Shown: positions 48,715 to 58,339, counted from the first letter of the stretch. The stretch is 64,000 nucleotides of DNA from SZAS-103 sp038316385 (GCA_038316385.1 JBBQAN010000005.1:62001-126000), one strand, 5' to 3'. A program made the numbers and translations. The notes: generated by a model not told the origin, from the letters alone.

Positions 48715-49701
48715 ATGAAAACCCCCGTTCGCGTTGCTGTCACCGGCGCTGCAGGCCAGATTGGCTACGCACTTCTCTTCCGCATCGCTGCCGGCGACAT
48801 GCTTGGCGCCGATCAGCCGGTGATTCTGCAATTGCTCGAAGTCACGCCTGCATTACCCGCGTTGCAGGGCGTGGTGATGGAACTCAACGACTGCGCGTTC
48901 CCGACTTTGCACAGCGTGGTTGCGACCGACGATCCGAACGTCGCGTTCAAGGACGCCGATTACGCTTTGCTGGTCGGCGCCCGCCCGCGGGGACCGGGCA
49001 TGGAGCGCAAGGATTTGCTCGAGGCCAATGGCGCGATCTTCGGCCCGCAGGGCAGGGCGATGAACGCGCATGCAAGCCGCAACATCAGGGTGCTTGTGGT
49101 CGGCAATCCGGCTAACACGAATGCGCTGATCGCGCAGCAGAACGCCCCCGAACTCGATCCACGCTGTTTCACCGCAATGGTTCGCCTCGACCACAACCGC
49201 GCGATTTCGCAACTCGCCGAGAAGACTGGCGCACTCAACACCGACATCAGGCGTGTCACGATCTGGGGCAACCACAGCTCGACGCAATATCCGGATTTGC
49301 ATCACGCCACGGTGAAAGGTTCTGCCGCGATGGATCAAATCAACCAAGCATGGTACGACGGCACGTTCATTCCGACCGTGCAGCAGCGCGGCGCCGCGAT
49401 CATCAAGGCGCGCGGTGCATCTTCGGCCGCCTCGGCCGCATCTGCCGCGATCGATCACATGCGTTCGTGGGCGCTCGGTACCGCCGAGGGTGACTGGGTG
49501 TCGATGGGTATTCCTGCCGATGGCAGCTACGGCATCGCGCCGGGAGTGATCTACGGTTACCCCTGCGTCTGCCGCAACGGCGTGTACGAAATCGTGGAGG
49601 GTCTTGCAATCAACGACTTCGCGCGCGCGCGCATGGACGCGAGCGACAAGGAGCTTCGCGAGGAGCGCGCTGGCGTCGAGCATTTGTTCCCGACGCATTG
49701 A
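48715..49701 (+). CDS. mdh: Malate dehydrogenase (NAD-dependent)
   Basis: A 328-residue malate dehydrogenase of the type found in Xanthomonas and plant cytosol. It interconverts malate and oxaloacetate in the TCA cycle. The NAD site is GAAGQIG (11-17), substrate arginines lie in GARPRGPGMER (88-98), and the catalytic pair is Asp159 (LDHNRA) and His187 (WGNHSST). It precedes the methylcitrate genes, so oxaloacetate for methylcitrate synthase can be supplied by its neighbour. Confidence 0.97.
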   Translation: MKTPVRVAVTGAAGQIGYALLFRIAAGDMLGADQPVILQLLEVTPALPALQGVVMELNDCAFPTLHSVVATDDPNVAFKDADYALLVGARPRGPGMERKDLLEANGAIFGPQGRAMNAHASRNIRVLVVGNPANTNALIAQQNAPELDPRCFTAMVRLDHNRAISQLAEKTGALNTDIRRVTIWGNHSSTQYPDLHHATVKGSAAMDQINQAWYDGTFIPTVQQRGAAIIKARGASSAASAASAAIDHMRSWALGTAEGDWVSMGIPADGSYGIAPGVIYGYPCVCRNGVYEIVEGLAINDFARARMDASDKELREERAGVEHLFPTH

Positions 49702-49722
49702 CTTGCAGAAGGCAGTGATCGC

Positions 49723-50613
49723 ATGACGCAACTTTCATCCGGGGCACGATTCCGTGCCGCCGTTGCTGCTGAAGCGCCGCTACAGGTGATGGGCGCGATC
49801 ACCGCTTATGCGGGCCTGATGGCGAAGCGCGTGGGCTATAAGGCGTTGTATCTCTCGGGGGGCGGCGTAGCGGCGAATTCGCTAGGCGTGCCGGATCTCG
49901 GCATCAGCACGATGGAAGATGTGCTGACCGACGCACGCCGGATCGTCGATGCGACGCAGATGCCGTTGCTGGTGGACATCGACACCGGCTGGGGCGGAGC
50001 GTTCAACATTGCGCGCACGATCAAGTCCCTCATCAACGTCGGCGTCGCGGCCGTGCACATGGAGGATCAGGTCGGTCAGAAACGCTGCGGCCATCGCCCC
50101 GGCAAGGAAGTAGTATCGAAGGCGGAGATGATCGATCGGGTGAAGGCGGCCGTCGATGCGCGTACCGATGATTCTTTCGTCATCATGGCGCGAACCGATG
50201 CGGCTGCGGTTGAAGGCATCGATGCTGCGATCAATCGCGCTGTCGCTTACGTCGAAGCCGGTGCCGACATGATCTTTCCGGAGGCGATGAAGACGCTCGA
50301 CGATTACCGTCGCTTCAAGGCTGCAGTGAAGGTACCGATTCTCGCCAACCTTACCGAATTCGGATCGACACCGTTCTTCACTACGGACGAATTGCGCGAT
50401 GCCGGCGTGGACATCGCGTTGTACTGCTGTGGCGCGTATCGCGCGATGAACAAGGCCGCGCTCAACTTCTACGAAACCGTGCGCCGCGAAGGCACGCAGA
50501 AGAACATCATCGAAAGGTTGCAGACGCGCGATGAGTTGTACGATTTCCTCGGCTACCACGCCTACGAGGACAAACTCGACGCACTGTTTGTTGATACAAA
50601 ACCGGGCGCGTGA
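49723..50613 (+). CDS. prpB: 2-Methylisocitrate lyase
   Basis: A 296-residue lyase that splits 2-methylisocitrate into pyruvate and succinate, the last step of the methylcitrate cycle. The catalytic motif KRCGHR is at 120-125 with Cys122. YLSGGG (43-48) and DIDTGWG (85-91) form the substrate and magnesium site. It is followed by prpC after 34 bases. Confidence 0.96.
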   Translation: MTQLSSGARFRAAVAAEAPLQVMGAITAYAGLMAKRVGYKALYLSGGGVAANSLGVPDLGISTMEDVLTDARRIVDATQMPLLVDIDTGWGGAFNIARTIKSLINVGVAAVHMEDQVGQKRCGHRPGKEVVSKAEMIDRVKAAVDARTDDSFVIMARTDAAAVEGIDAAINRAVAYVEAGADMIFPEAMKTLDDYRRFKAAVKVPILANLTEFGSTPFFTTDELRDAGVDIALYCCGAYRAMNKAALNFYETVRREGTQKNIIERLQTRDELYDFLGYHAYEDKLDALFVDTKPGA

Positions 50614-50647
50614 GCGCGTCGGATGCGAATCGAATCGGAGACACGCA

Positions 50648-51796
50648 ATGACTGAAGCAGCAACCCCGTTCAAGCCCAAAAAATCCGTCGCTCTCTCAGG
50701 AGTGGCGGCAGGGAATACCGCGCTGTGCACGGTCGGCCGCACCGGCAACGATCTGCACTATCGCGGCTATGACATCCTCGATTTCGCGACGACGAGCGAG
50801 TTCGAGGAGATCGCGCATCTGCTCGTCCACGGCACATTGCCCAATCGTGCGGAGCTCGCCGGCTACAAGAGGAAGCTGAGAGCGTTGCGCGGCATTCCGG
50901 CTTCGGTAAAAGCCGTGCTTGAGCAATTGCCGGCATCGGCGCATCCGATGGACGTGATGCGCACGGCGGTGTCGGTGCTCGGCTGCGCATTGCCGGAAAA
51001 GGATGACCACAACCATCCGGGCGCGCGCGACATCGCCGATCGTCTGATGGCATCGCTCGGCTCGATCCTGCTGTACTGGTACCACTTTGCGGTCAATGGC
51101 AAGCGCATCGATGTCGAGACCGACGACGATTCCATCGGCGGCCATTTTCTGCACCTGCTGCACGGCGAGAAACCGAGTGCGCTGTGGGTGCGCGCAATGC
51201 ACACCTCTCTGATTCTGTATGCCGAACATGAATTCAACGCTTCGACGTTCGCCGCGCGCGTGATCGCCGGCACCGGCAGCGACATGTATTCGGCGATTGC
51301 CGGGGCGATCGGTGCCTTGCGCGGCCCGAAGCACGGCGGCGCGAACGAGTTCGCGTTCGAGATCCAGAAACGCTACGAAACGCCGGACGAAGCCGAGGCC
51401 GATATCCGCGCACGCGTCGAACGCAAGGAAGTGGTGATCGGATTCGGCCACCCGGTTTATACGACCGGCGATCCGCGTAACGAGGTCATCAAGGAAGTCG
51501 CGCGCGAATTGTCGGCGGAGCAGCACAACATGAAGATGTTCGCCATCGCCGAGCGCCTTGAGGCGACGATGTGGGACATCAAGAAAATGTTCCCGAACCT
51601 CGACTGGTTTAGCGCGGTGAGCTATCACATGATGGGCGTGCCGACCCCGATGTTCACGCCTCTGTTCGTGATCTCGCGCACCTCGGGATGGAGCGCGCAC
51701 GTGATCGAACAGCGTATCGACGGCAAGATCATCCGGCCGAGCGCGAATTACACGGGGCCGGAGGATCTGAAGTTCGTTCCGATCGACGAGCGATGA
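50648..51796 (+). CDS. prpC: 2-Methylcitrate synthase
   Basis: A 382-residue citrate-synthase-fold enzyme joining propionyl-CoA and oxaloacetate. Active-site segments are LRGPKHGGANE and GFGHPVYTTGDPRN, the latter typical of methylcitrate synthases. The length is shorter than the hexameric citrate synthase GltA. The ATG at 50648 follows GGAGACACGCA; earlier in-frame codons overlap prpB. A strong terminator follows. Confidence 0.96.
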   Translation: MTEAATPFKPKKSVALSGVAAGNTALCTVGRTGNDLHYRGYDILDFATTSEFEEIAHLLVHGTLPNRAELAGYKRKLRALRGIPASVKAVLEQLPASAHPMDVMRTAVSVLGCALPEKDDHNHPGARDIADRLMASLGSILLYWYHFAVNGKRIDVETDDDSIGGHFLHLLHGEKPSALWVRAMHTSLILYAEHEFNASTFAARVIAGTGSDMYSAIAGAIGALRGPKHGGANEFAFEIQKRYETPDEAEADIRARVERKEVVIGFGHPVYTTGDPRNEVIKEVARELSAEQHNMKMFAIAERLEATMWDIKKMFPNLDWFSAVSYHMMGVPTPMFTPLFVISRTSGWSAHVIEQRIDGKIIRPSANYTGPEDLKFVPIDER

Positions 51797-51841
51797 CGTG
51801 AAGAAACAAGAGGTAGTAGCCGGCAGCACTCGAAATGCTGA

Positions 51842-51868
51842 AAAAAGCCGCGCGATGCGCGGCTTTTT
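51842..51868. terminator. Perfect bidirectional terminator between prpC and the GST gene
   Basis: AAAAAGCCGCGC (51842-51853) pairs perfectly with GCGCGGCTTTTT (51857-51868) around GAT. A runs on one side and T runs on the other allow termination from both strands, serving prpC (plus) and the convergent glutathione transferase gene (minus). Confidence 0.92.
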
Positions 51869-51897
51869 CTACCTCAACGAAAATCAGCGGTAACGCG

Positions 51898-52509
51898 TCA
51901 GATTAAACCTTCGCTACGCATCGCCCGTTGCACGCCGGCATCGGCCGCCATGCGCTTGTCAAATGCGGCGAGGTTGTCGAGACCGGCCAGGTCGAGGCCT
52001 AGCTTTTTCGTCCACTGATACACCACGAACAAATACGGATCAGCGATCGAACGCGTTCCGGCCAGCCAGTCCTTTCCTTCGAGTTGCTTATCGGCGCGCT
52101 CGAACAGGCCGCGCAGTTTCTTCTTCGCGGCGTCCTTGGTTTTCTCGATGCTCGCAGTGTCTTCGAGGAATGCAGTCGAACCGAACAAAGGATGGAATGC
52201 GGTGTGCACGTCGGCGTTGAGGAACGACAGCCAGCGATTCACCTCGGCGCGGCTCTTCGGAGTGCCATCGCCGCCGAGGTGGCTTTCGGGATTGAGGTCG
52301 GCAAGATAATTCAGGATTGCTGCGTTCTGGGTCAGCGCCATGTCGCCATCGACGAGCGCGGGTACGGCGCCCGCCGGATTGATCTTCAGGTATTCGGGTT
52401 GCTTCGCTTCGGCATGGGTCAGTACCTTGACCTCGAACGGTTTGCCGATCCATTCGAGTGCGATGTGGTCGGACAGTGAGCAGGCACCTGGCATCGTGTA
52501 AAGCTTCAT
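51898..52509 (-). CDS. Glutathione S-transferase, beta class
   Basis: A 203-residue GST. The N-terminal thioredoxin-like domain begins MKLYTMPGACSLSDHIALEW with Cys10, the beta-class active-site cysteine, and contains NPAGAVPAL and the all-helical C-terminal domain from about residue 85. The ATG at 52509 matches the family. The substrate is unknown. Confidence 0.93.
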   Translation of the reverse strand: MKLYTMPGACSLSDHIALEWIGKPFEVKVLTHAEAKQPEYLKINPAGAVPALVDGDMALTQNAAILNYLADLNPESHLGGDGTPKSRAEVNRWLSFLNADVHTAFHPLFGSTAFLEDTASIEKTKDAAKKKLRGLFERADKQLEGKDWLAGTRSIADPYLFVVYQWTKKLGLDLAGLDNLAAFDKRMAADAGVQRAMRSEGLI

Positions 52510-52590
52510 GCGGCGAAACTCCGTTGTGGGGAGTTCCAGTGGTGGGGTCGCATTGGCGCGACGCAAACCGCACCGATGGGACGCAGCGTC

Positions 52591-53070
52591 TTACGGTGCG
52601 AGATGGCCGCTGACGATACGGCCAGCCGCGCTTCGGCCAATCCGGTAGAAGTTCTGATCGCCGATCGACGCGACCAGTCGAGAGTTCGCCCAGCCGGGAT
52701 GATCCACTGCGCTCGACGCGAAATAACTGGCGCCCGGCACGACTTCGTGGCGTTGACCGGCTGGCTTGGCCCATTCGCGTTCGGTGGCGATCGCAATCCG
52801 CAACGCAGTGTAAAAAGCGCCCATGTCTGCAAGACGATTGGACGGATCGAGCGTAGTCAAGGCGAACTGACCCGGCGCGGTCACGACCGCGCAAACAGAG
52901 TTGCCCCACGTGCCGCTGTCGCGGCGGCGCAATGCGACTTCGGCAATCGCGCGCTGGCCGATTTCCGGCTGGCCGCGCGCTTCAAGATAGACGGTGGTCG
53001 CCAGACACATCGGGTCGGCGGCTTGGTGAGGCAACACGTGCGCCATCCAGAGGATCAATGCCAGCTTCAT
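52591..53070 (-). CDS. Exported cell-wall hydrolase (SleB/CwlJ-like)
   Basis: A 159-residue protein with a short N-terminal hydrophobic segment (MKLALILWMAHVLP) and a hydrolase_2-type domain. The characteristic YLEARGQPEIGQRAIAEV, carrying the likely catalytic Glu, is followed by CAVVTAPGQFAL. SleB/CwlJ proteins cleave peptidoglycan; in non-spore formers they act in wall turnover. The ATG at 53070 gives a normal signal sequence. It is transcribed away from fadH's end, 346 bases from it. Confidence 0.8.
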   Translation of the reverse strand: MKLALILWMAHVLPHQAADPMCLATTVYLEARGQPEIGQRAIAEVALRRRDSGTWGNSVCAVVTAPGQFALTTLDPSNRLADMGAFYTALRIAIATEREWAKPAGQRHEVVPGASYFASSAVDHPGWANSRLVASIGDQNFYRIGRSAAGRIVSGHLAP

Positions 53071-53416
53071 CGCGGTGGTTCCTTGCTCCGTTCGCCTGTC
53101 GGCCGTCCCAATGCGGCGGTGAATGCCGGGACGACGGACGCGGTGTGGCGTCATGGGGACATCTGCTACTGAATTGGACATGCGGTTTGGATCGGTCGAA
53201 TCGTCGACGATTCAAGCCTGTTCGCAGGCACTCCCTGAATACTGCGACAACAGGGGGAGGCGAACCTTAGCATGCCTGTCCGCAGAAAACCTGAACGTGA
53301 TTATCAGGAACTGATTGATTGAATTAGAATTTTTATTCCGAATGGTAGCGGTGACGACAAGGCGGTAGCGCGCTGTGCGCACGACACAAGCGCAACAATC
53401 ATGCGCCCAGCGCACG
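53071..53416. other. Intergenic region with a 16-bp palindrome and AT-rich patch
   Basis: No gene was found in this 346-base gap between the cell-wall hydrolase gene and the end of fadH, both on the minus strand. It holds the perfect palindrome at 53198-53213 and an AT-rich patch at about 53295-53340. On the minus strand the patch contains GATAAT, close to a -10 box, so the hydrolase promoter may lie here. Confidence 0.5.
53198..53213. promoter_or_regulatory. Perfect 16-bp palindrome GAATCGTCGACGATTC
   Basis: The sequence is its own reverse complement over 16 bases, 128 bases upstream of the hydrolase start. A dimeric transcription factor operator is the simplest reading. No matching second copy was seen nearby, and the regulator is unknown. 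Confidence 0.4.
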
Positions 53417-55435
53417 CTACAACAGCGCTGCCAGCCGGCTGCCCTGGTCGATCGCGCGCTTGGCGTCGAGTTCGACCGCGACATCCGCGCCGCCGATGAT
53501 ATGAACCTCCCGACCTGCGTCCCGCAACGGTTGCAACAACTCACGCAGCGGCTCCTGGCCTGCGCAGACAACCACATGATCGACCGGCAACACCTGTTCG
53601 ACGCCTTCAACACGAACGCTAAAACCGGACTCGTCCATGCCGAGGTATTCCACGCCGCCCAGCATCTTCACGCCCTTCGCCTTGAGCGTGGCGCGGTGAA
53701 TCCAGCCGGTTGTCTTGCCGAGCTTCGCGCCGGGCTTGCCAGTGCTGCGTTGCAGCAGCCAGATTTCGCGGGCAGGCGGTTCGACATGCGGTTGCATCAA
53801 TCCGCCTCGTGAGCGTTGTTCTGGATCGACGCCCCACTCGGCCATCCAGCGCGCCGGATCGAGGCTTGGCGATGGTGCGTCCTGCACGAGGAATTCGGCG
53901 ACATCGAAACCGATACCGCCCGCGCCAACGATCGCCACGCGCTTGCCGGGTACGACGCGGCGCGTCAGGACATCCAGATAGCTACAGACCTTCGGGTGTT
54001 CATGGCCCGAAAAATTCACCACGCGCGGGATGACGCCGGTGGCTACCACGACGGCATCGAAGTCGGAGACATCGGCATGCACGATGTGTCGACCGAGGCG
54101 CAACTCGACGCGATCTTCTTCCACGCGATGCTTGAAGTAACGTAGCGTCTCGTAGAACTCTTCCTTGCCCGGAATTTGTTTGGCGAGATTGAACTGGCCG
54201 CCAATCTCGTCATGGGCATCGAACAACGTCACGCGATGTCCGCGTTGTGCAGCAACGGTTGCGCAGGCAAGGCCGGCTGGCCCTGCGCCGACCACTGCGA
54301 TGCGTCGTGGGGTCTTCGTCGCGACGTAATTCAATTCTGTTTCGGCGCAGGCGCGCGGATTGACGAGACAGCTTGCCTTTTTGCCGACGAACACATGGTC
54401 GAGGCAGGCCTGGTTGCAGGCGATGCAGGTATTGATCGCCTGCGCGCGACCAGCTTTCGCCTTGTTCACCCAATCCGGGTCGGCGAGCAATGGGCGCGCC
54501 ATCGACACCATGTCGGCGGCGCCGGATGCGAGGATGCGCTCGGCGACGTCGGGCATATTGATCCGATTTGTCGCGATCAGCGGCAGCGCGACATGCGGCT
54601 TCATCCGTGCGGTGACTTCGGCGAATGCAGCGCGCGGAACCGAGGTCGCGATCGTCGGTACGCGCGCTTCGTGCCAGCCGATGCCAGTGTTGATGATTGT
54701 CGCGCCTGCGGCTTCGACAGCCTTGGCTTGGGCGACGATTTCGTCCCAGGCCGAGCCTTCGGCGACGAGTTCGAGCATTGACAGCCGATAGATCAAAATA
54801 AAATCCGGCCCGCAGGCTTCGCGTACGCGGCGCACGATTTCGACCGCGAAACGCATCCGCCGCGTTGCATCACCACCCCAGGCATCGTTGCGCTGGTTCG
54901 TGCGCGGAGCGAGGAATTCGTTAATCAGATAGCCTTCGGAGCCCATGATTTCGACGCCGTCGTAACCGGCATCGCGCGCGAGCCGCGCGGCATTTGCATA
55001 CGCCGTGATCTGACGTTCGACACCACGCGCGCTCAGTGCGCGTGGTGTGATCGGGCTGATTGGCGACTTGATCTTCGAAGGTGCGACCGCGAACGGATGT
55101 CCCGCATAACGACCTGCGTGCAGCAACTGCAGGCAGATGCGACCCCCATCGGCATGCACCGCCTTGGTGACGATGCGGTGCTTGTGGATTTCCCACGGCC
55201 AGTTGAGCTTGCCGGAGAAAGGTTTCAGCCAGCCGAGCATGGTCGGCGAAATCCCGCCCGTCACCATCAAGCCGACGCCGCCGCGCGCGCGTTCGGCGAA
55301 ATACGCGGCGAGCTTCGGGAAATCCGACGCGCGATCTTCCAGCCCGGTGTGCATCGAGCCCATCAGCACGCGATTGGGCAGAGTGCAGAAACCGAGGTCG
55401 AGCGGGGCGAACAGGTGCGGGTAATCGGTGGTCAT
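53417..55435 (-). CDS. fadH: 2,4-Dienoyl-CoA reductase (NADPH), FadH type
   Basis: A 672-residue flavoprotein that reduces 2,4-dienoyl-CoA during beta-oxidation of polyunsaturated fatty acids. The N-terminal TIM barrel (old yellow enzyme family) begins PHLFAPLDLGFCTLPNRVLM. The 4Fe-4S cysteines are in CIACNQACLD and SCLVNPRAC. The FAD site VVGAGPAGLAC and the NADPH site IVGAGGIGFDVAE follow. ATG 55435 aligns with E. coli FadH; ATG 55447 is four codons earlier. Its 5' end faces prpD divergently. Confidence 0.96.
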   Translation of the reverse strand: MTTDYPHLFAPLDLGFCTLPNRVLMGSMHTGLEDRASDFPKLAAYFAERARGGVGLMVTGGISPTMLGWLKPFSGKLNWPWEIHKHRIVTKAVHADGGRICLQLLHAGRYAGHPFAVAPSKIKSPISPITPRALSARGVERQITAYANAARLARDAGYDGVEIMGSEGYLINEFLAPRTNQRNDAWGGDATRRMRFAVEIVRRVREACGPDFILIYRLSMLELVAEGSAWDEIVAQAKAVEAAGATIINTGIGWHEARVPTIATSVPRAAFAEVTARMKPHVALPLIATNRINMPDVAERILASGAADMVSMARPLLADPDWVNKAKAGRAQAINTCIACNQACLDHVFVGKKASCLVNPRACAETELNYVATKTPRRIAVVGAGPAGLACATVAAQRGHRVTLFDAHDEIGGQFNLAKQIPGKEEFYETLRYFKHRVEEDRVELRLGRHIVHADVSDFDAVVVATGVIPRVVNFSGHEHPKVCSYLDVLTRRVVPGKRVAIVGAGGIGFDVAEFLVQDAPSPSLDPARWMAEWGVDPEQRSRGGLMQPHVEPPAREIWLLQRSTGKPGAKLGKTTGWIHRATLKAKGVKMLGGVEYLGMDESGFSVRVEGVEQVLPVDHVVVCAGQEPLRELLQPLRDAGREVHIIGGADVAVELDAKRAIDQGSRLAALL

Positions 55436-55586
55436 CGCGGCACGCATGAAGGGCAGCGCGCACCATGCCGGTAATCATTCGAGCGTACAAGTCAGAGCGT
55501 ATGAGTGCTCGCGTCGTCGTTCGGTTGCAACGCGAATGGGGCGCTTCTGGCAAAATAGCCGACTGCCCGTAGCCGTCCGAGAGACC

Positions 55587-57038
55587 ATGAGCCACCACGA
55601 CATCCGTTCCGCCGTTCGCCCCGATCCCGATCAGCCAATGCTGGACATCGCTGATTACGTCACCAGCTATACCATCGATTCGGACGAGGCTTACAACACC
55701 GCGCGTTACATGTTGCTCGATTCGCTGGCCTGCTCGATGCTGGCGATGAAGCATCCGGAGTGCGTAAAGCATCTCGGCCCGATCGTGCCGGGTGCGACGC
55801 TTGCCGGCGGTGCGCGCGTTCCGGGAACAGATTTCGAACTCGACCCCGTGCAAGCCGCGTACAACATCGGCGTGCAGACACGTTGGCTGGATTTCAACGA
55901 CACATGGCTCGCGGCCGAGTGGGGCCACCCTTCCGACAACCTGGGCGCGATTCTCGCCGTCGCCGATTACCTCAGCCGCAAAGCCGAGCGCGAAGGCGGC
56001 AAGCAGATCACCGTGCGCGAGGTGCTCGGCTGGGCGATCAAGGCGCACGAAATTCAAGGTTGTTACGCATTGCTGAACAGTTTTAATCGCGTCGGCATGG
56101 ATCACGTCATTCTTGTGCGACTGGCATCCACCGCCGTCGCCACTGCGATGCTTGGCGGCAGCCACGATCAGATCGTCAACGCGGTGTCGCATAGTTGGAT
56201 CGACAACGGCGCGCTGCGCACCTATCGCCACGCGCCGAACACCGGCCCGCGCAAAAGTTGGGCAGCCGGCGATGCCTGTCGTCGCGCGGTGACGCACGCA
56301 CTGAATGCGGTGCGCGGCGAGCCGGGTTACCCGAGCGCACTGACCGCGAAAACTTGGGGCTTCTACGATGTGGCGTTCAAGGGCCAGCCGTTCACGTTCG
56401 AGCGCCCGTTCGGTAGCTACGTGATGGAGAACGTGCTGTTCAAGATCAGCTTCCCGGCTGAATTTCATGCACAGACTGCGGTGGAATGTGCGATGCAGCT
56501 GCATCCGCAGGTCAAGCATCGCATTGAGGAGATCGAACGGATTGCGATCCAGACCCAGGAAGCCGGCGTGCGCATCATCGACAAGACCGGCCCGCTGTCC
56601 AATTATGCCGATCGCGACCATTGCATTCAGTACATGGTGGCCGTGCCGCTGATCTTCGGCCGCCTGACTGCAGACGATTATGCCGACCCGGCCGCCGCTG
56701 ACCCGCGTATCGATGCTTTGCGTGCGAAGATGACGGTGGAAGAAAATCCGCGATTCACCAAGGATTATTTCGATCCTGACAAGCGCTACATCGGCAATTC
56801 GTTGCAGGTATTCTTCAAGGACGGTAGCTCGACCGACATGGTGTCGATCGACTATCCGATCGGGCACCGCAAGCGGCGCGCCGAAGGTATTCCAGTGCTG
56901 CTAAAGAAGTTCGAGGCGGCACTGCGTGGGCAGCTGACAGCGGCGCAGGCCAACCGCATCGTGGATCTGTGCGCCGCTCCGGACCGTCTGGATTCGACCC
57001 CGATCCAGAGTTTCCTGAACGAGTTTGTTGGACGATAA
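55587..57038 (+). CDS. prpD: 2-Methylcitrate dehydratase
   Basis: A 483-residue MmgE/PrpD protein that dehydrates 2-methylcitrate to 2-methyl-cis-aconitate. Conserved segments include WLDFNDTWLAAEWGHPSDN and GDACRRAVTHAL. Length equals E. coli PrpD (483). The ATG at 55587 is used; the longer in-frame extension overlaps fadH. It is separated from prpBC by three minus-strand genes, and no acnD or prpF gene is in the window. Confidence 0.96.
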   Translation: MSHHDIRSAVRPDPDQPMLDIADYVTSYTIDSDEAYNTARYMLLDSLACSMLAMKHPECVKHLGPIVPGATLAGGARVPGTDFELDPVQAAYNIGVQTRWLDFNDTWLAAEWGHPSDNLGAILAVADYLSRKAEREGGKQITVREVLGWAIKAHEIQGCYALLNSFNRVGMDHVILVRLASTAVATAMLGGSHDQIVNAVSHSWIDNGALRTYRHAPNTGPRKSWAAGDACRRAVTHALNAVRGEPGYPSALTAKTWGFYDVAFKGQPFTFERPFGSYVMENVLFKISFPAEFHAQTAVECAMQLHPQVKHRIEEIERIAIQTQEAGVRIIDKTGPLSNYADRDHCIQYMVAVPLIFGRLTADDYADPAAADPRIDALRAKMTVEENPRFTKDYFDPDKRYIGNSLQVFFKDGSSTDMVSIDYPIGHRKRRAEGIPVLLKKFEAALRGQLTAAQANRIVDLCAAPDRLDSTPIQSFLNEFVGR

Positions 57039-57185
57039 CAAATGGTTGCGATCTCGCTAAGAACTTGTTAGTCTCCCGTTAACACCGTCCTCACGAGGCT
57101 GTTCATATGGTCGGTACGGTTGACGTGCGCAGCATCTGAATCAGGGTCGTTTCAAGCCTTTTAGTCGTTTTACAAGGAGTTCAAC

Positions 57186-58316
57186 ATGAAGAAGCAAATC
57201 CTCTGCCTTGCCCTGCTTGGTGCGATGGGTGCGGCACAAGCCGTCATGGCGCAAGACTACGACGACCGTTGGTATATTGATGGCTCGATCGGCTACAACT
57301 TCCAGGACAAGGCCCGCGACACCCAGAACGCCCCATTCGGGACGATCGGCGTGGGCAAGCAGATCTCGCCGAACTGGGCGCTGGAATTGAACTTGAATTA
57401 CCAGAATCCGCGTGAAAAGGCCGCGATTATCCCGGTGTCGCCCACCAGTGCCTTTTTTTTGGGAGGGGGGCAGAATTGGGAGCAGTACGGGATTGAGATG
57501 GACGCCCTGTATCACTTCCGCGTCGGCCCGACTTGGAACCCATACATGCGCCTTGGTATCGGCTGGGAGCATTCCAAACAAGACTTTCTGTTTGGTGCTC
57601 TCCCCGCTGTGCTGGTGCAGGGAACTCGCAATAACAACGGCGTGACGGGGATTTTCGGGCTCGGACTTGACAGGAATTACGGGCGTTATGGTGTCCGCAC
57701 TGAGTTCGGCGCGCGTTACGACGGCGACAATAACAGCCTGAATTCACAGAACAACCACTTCGTCGACCTGCTTGCCTCGGTTGGCGTGACCGTGGCCCTC
57801 GGCCCGGAGCCGATGAAGGCTGTGGAACCCGCCCCGGCCCCCGTCGCGACTTGCGCCGACAAGGACTCCGACGGCGATGGCGTGAACGATTGCAACGACA
57901 AGTGCCCGAACTCACCGGCTGGCCAGACCGTTGGTCCGGACGGTTGCCCGGTTCCGGTCACGATTGATCTGCGCGGCGTGAACTTCGACTTTGACAAGTC
58001 CACTCTGCGTCCGGATGCGGTTGCCATCCTCAACGAGGCGATCGAAGTGCTCAGGAAGTATCCGGAGCTGAGGGTTGAAGTCGCCGGCCACACCGACTCG
58101 ATCGGTACCGACGCCTATAACCAGAAGCTGTCGGAGCGTCGCGCCAAGGCCGTGTACGACTACCTGACCAGCAACGGCATTGACGCCGGTCGCCTGGTGG
58201 GTCCGCACGGTTACGGTGAGAGCCGCCCGATCGCGCCGAACACCACGCCTGACGGCAAGGACAATCCGGAAGGTCGTGCGCAGAACCGTCGTACCGAGCT
58301 GAACGTCCAGAACTAA
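57186..58316 (+). CDS. OmpA-family outer-membrane protein
   Basis: A 376-residue outer-membrane protein. The signal peptide ends near residue 22 (AVMA-QD). Residues 23-205 form an eight-strand-type barrel ending SVGVTVALG, followed by a proline-rich linker and a thrombospondin-3-like calcium motif DKDSDGDGVNDCNDKC (225-240). The OmpA peptidoglycan-binding domain (about 258-376) has GHTDSIGTDAYNQKLSERRA and QNRRTEL. A T8 run and a GGGAGGGGGG tract (57453-57470) lie in the barrel coding sequence at SAFFLGGGQ, and codons there differ from the rest of the gene. AAGGAG precedes the ATG. Confidence 0.95.
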   Translation: MKKQILCLALLGAMGAAQAVMAQDYDDRWYIDGSIGYNFQDKARDTQNAPFGTIGVGKQISPNWALELNLNYQNPREKAAIIPVSPTSAFFLGGGQNWEQYGIEMDALYHFRVGPTWNPYMRLGIGWEHSKQDFLFGALPAVLVQGTRNNNGVTGIFGLGLDRNYGRYGVRTEFGARYDGDNNSLNSQNNHFVDLLASVGVTVALGPEPMKAVEPAPAPVATCADKDSDGDGVNDCNDKCPNSPAGQTVGPDGCPVPVTIDLRGVNFDFDKSTLRPDAVAILNEAIEVLRKYPELRVEVAGHTDSIGTDAYNQKLSERRAKAVYDYLTSNGIDAGRLVGPHGYGESRPIAPNTTPDGKDNPEGRAQNRRTELNVQN

Positions 58317-58339
58317 CGGACGTCGGTTCATGCAATACC

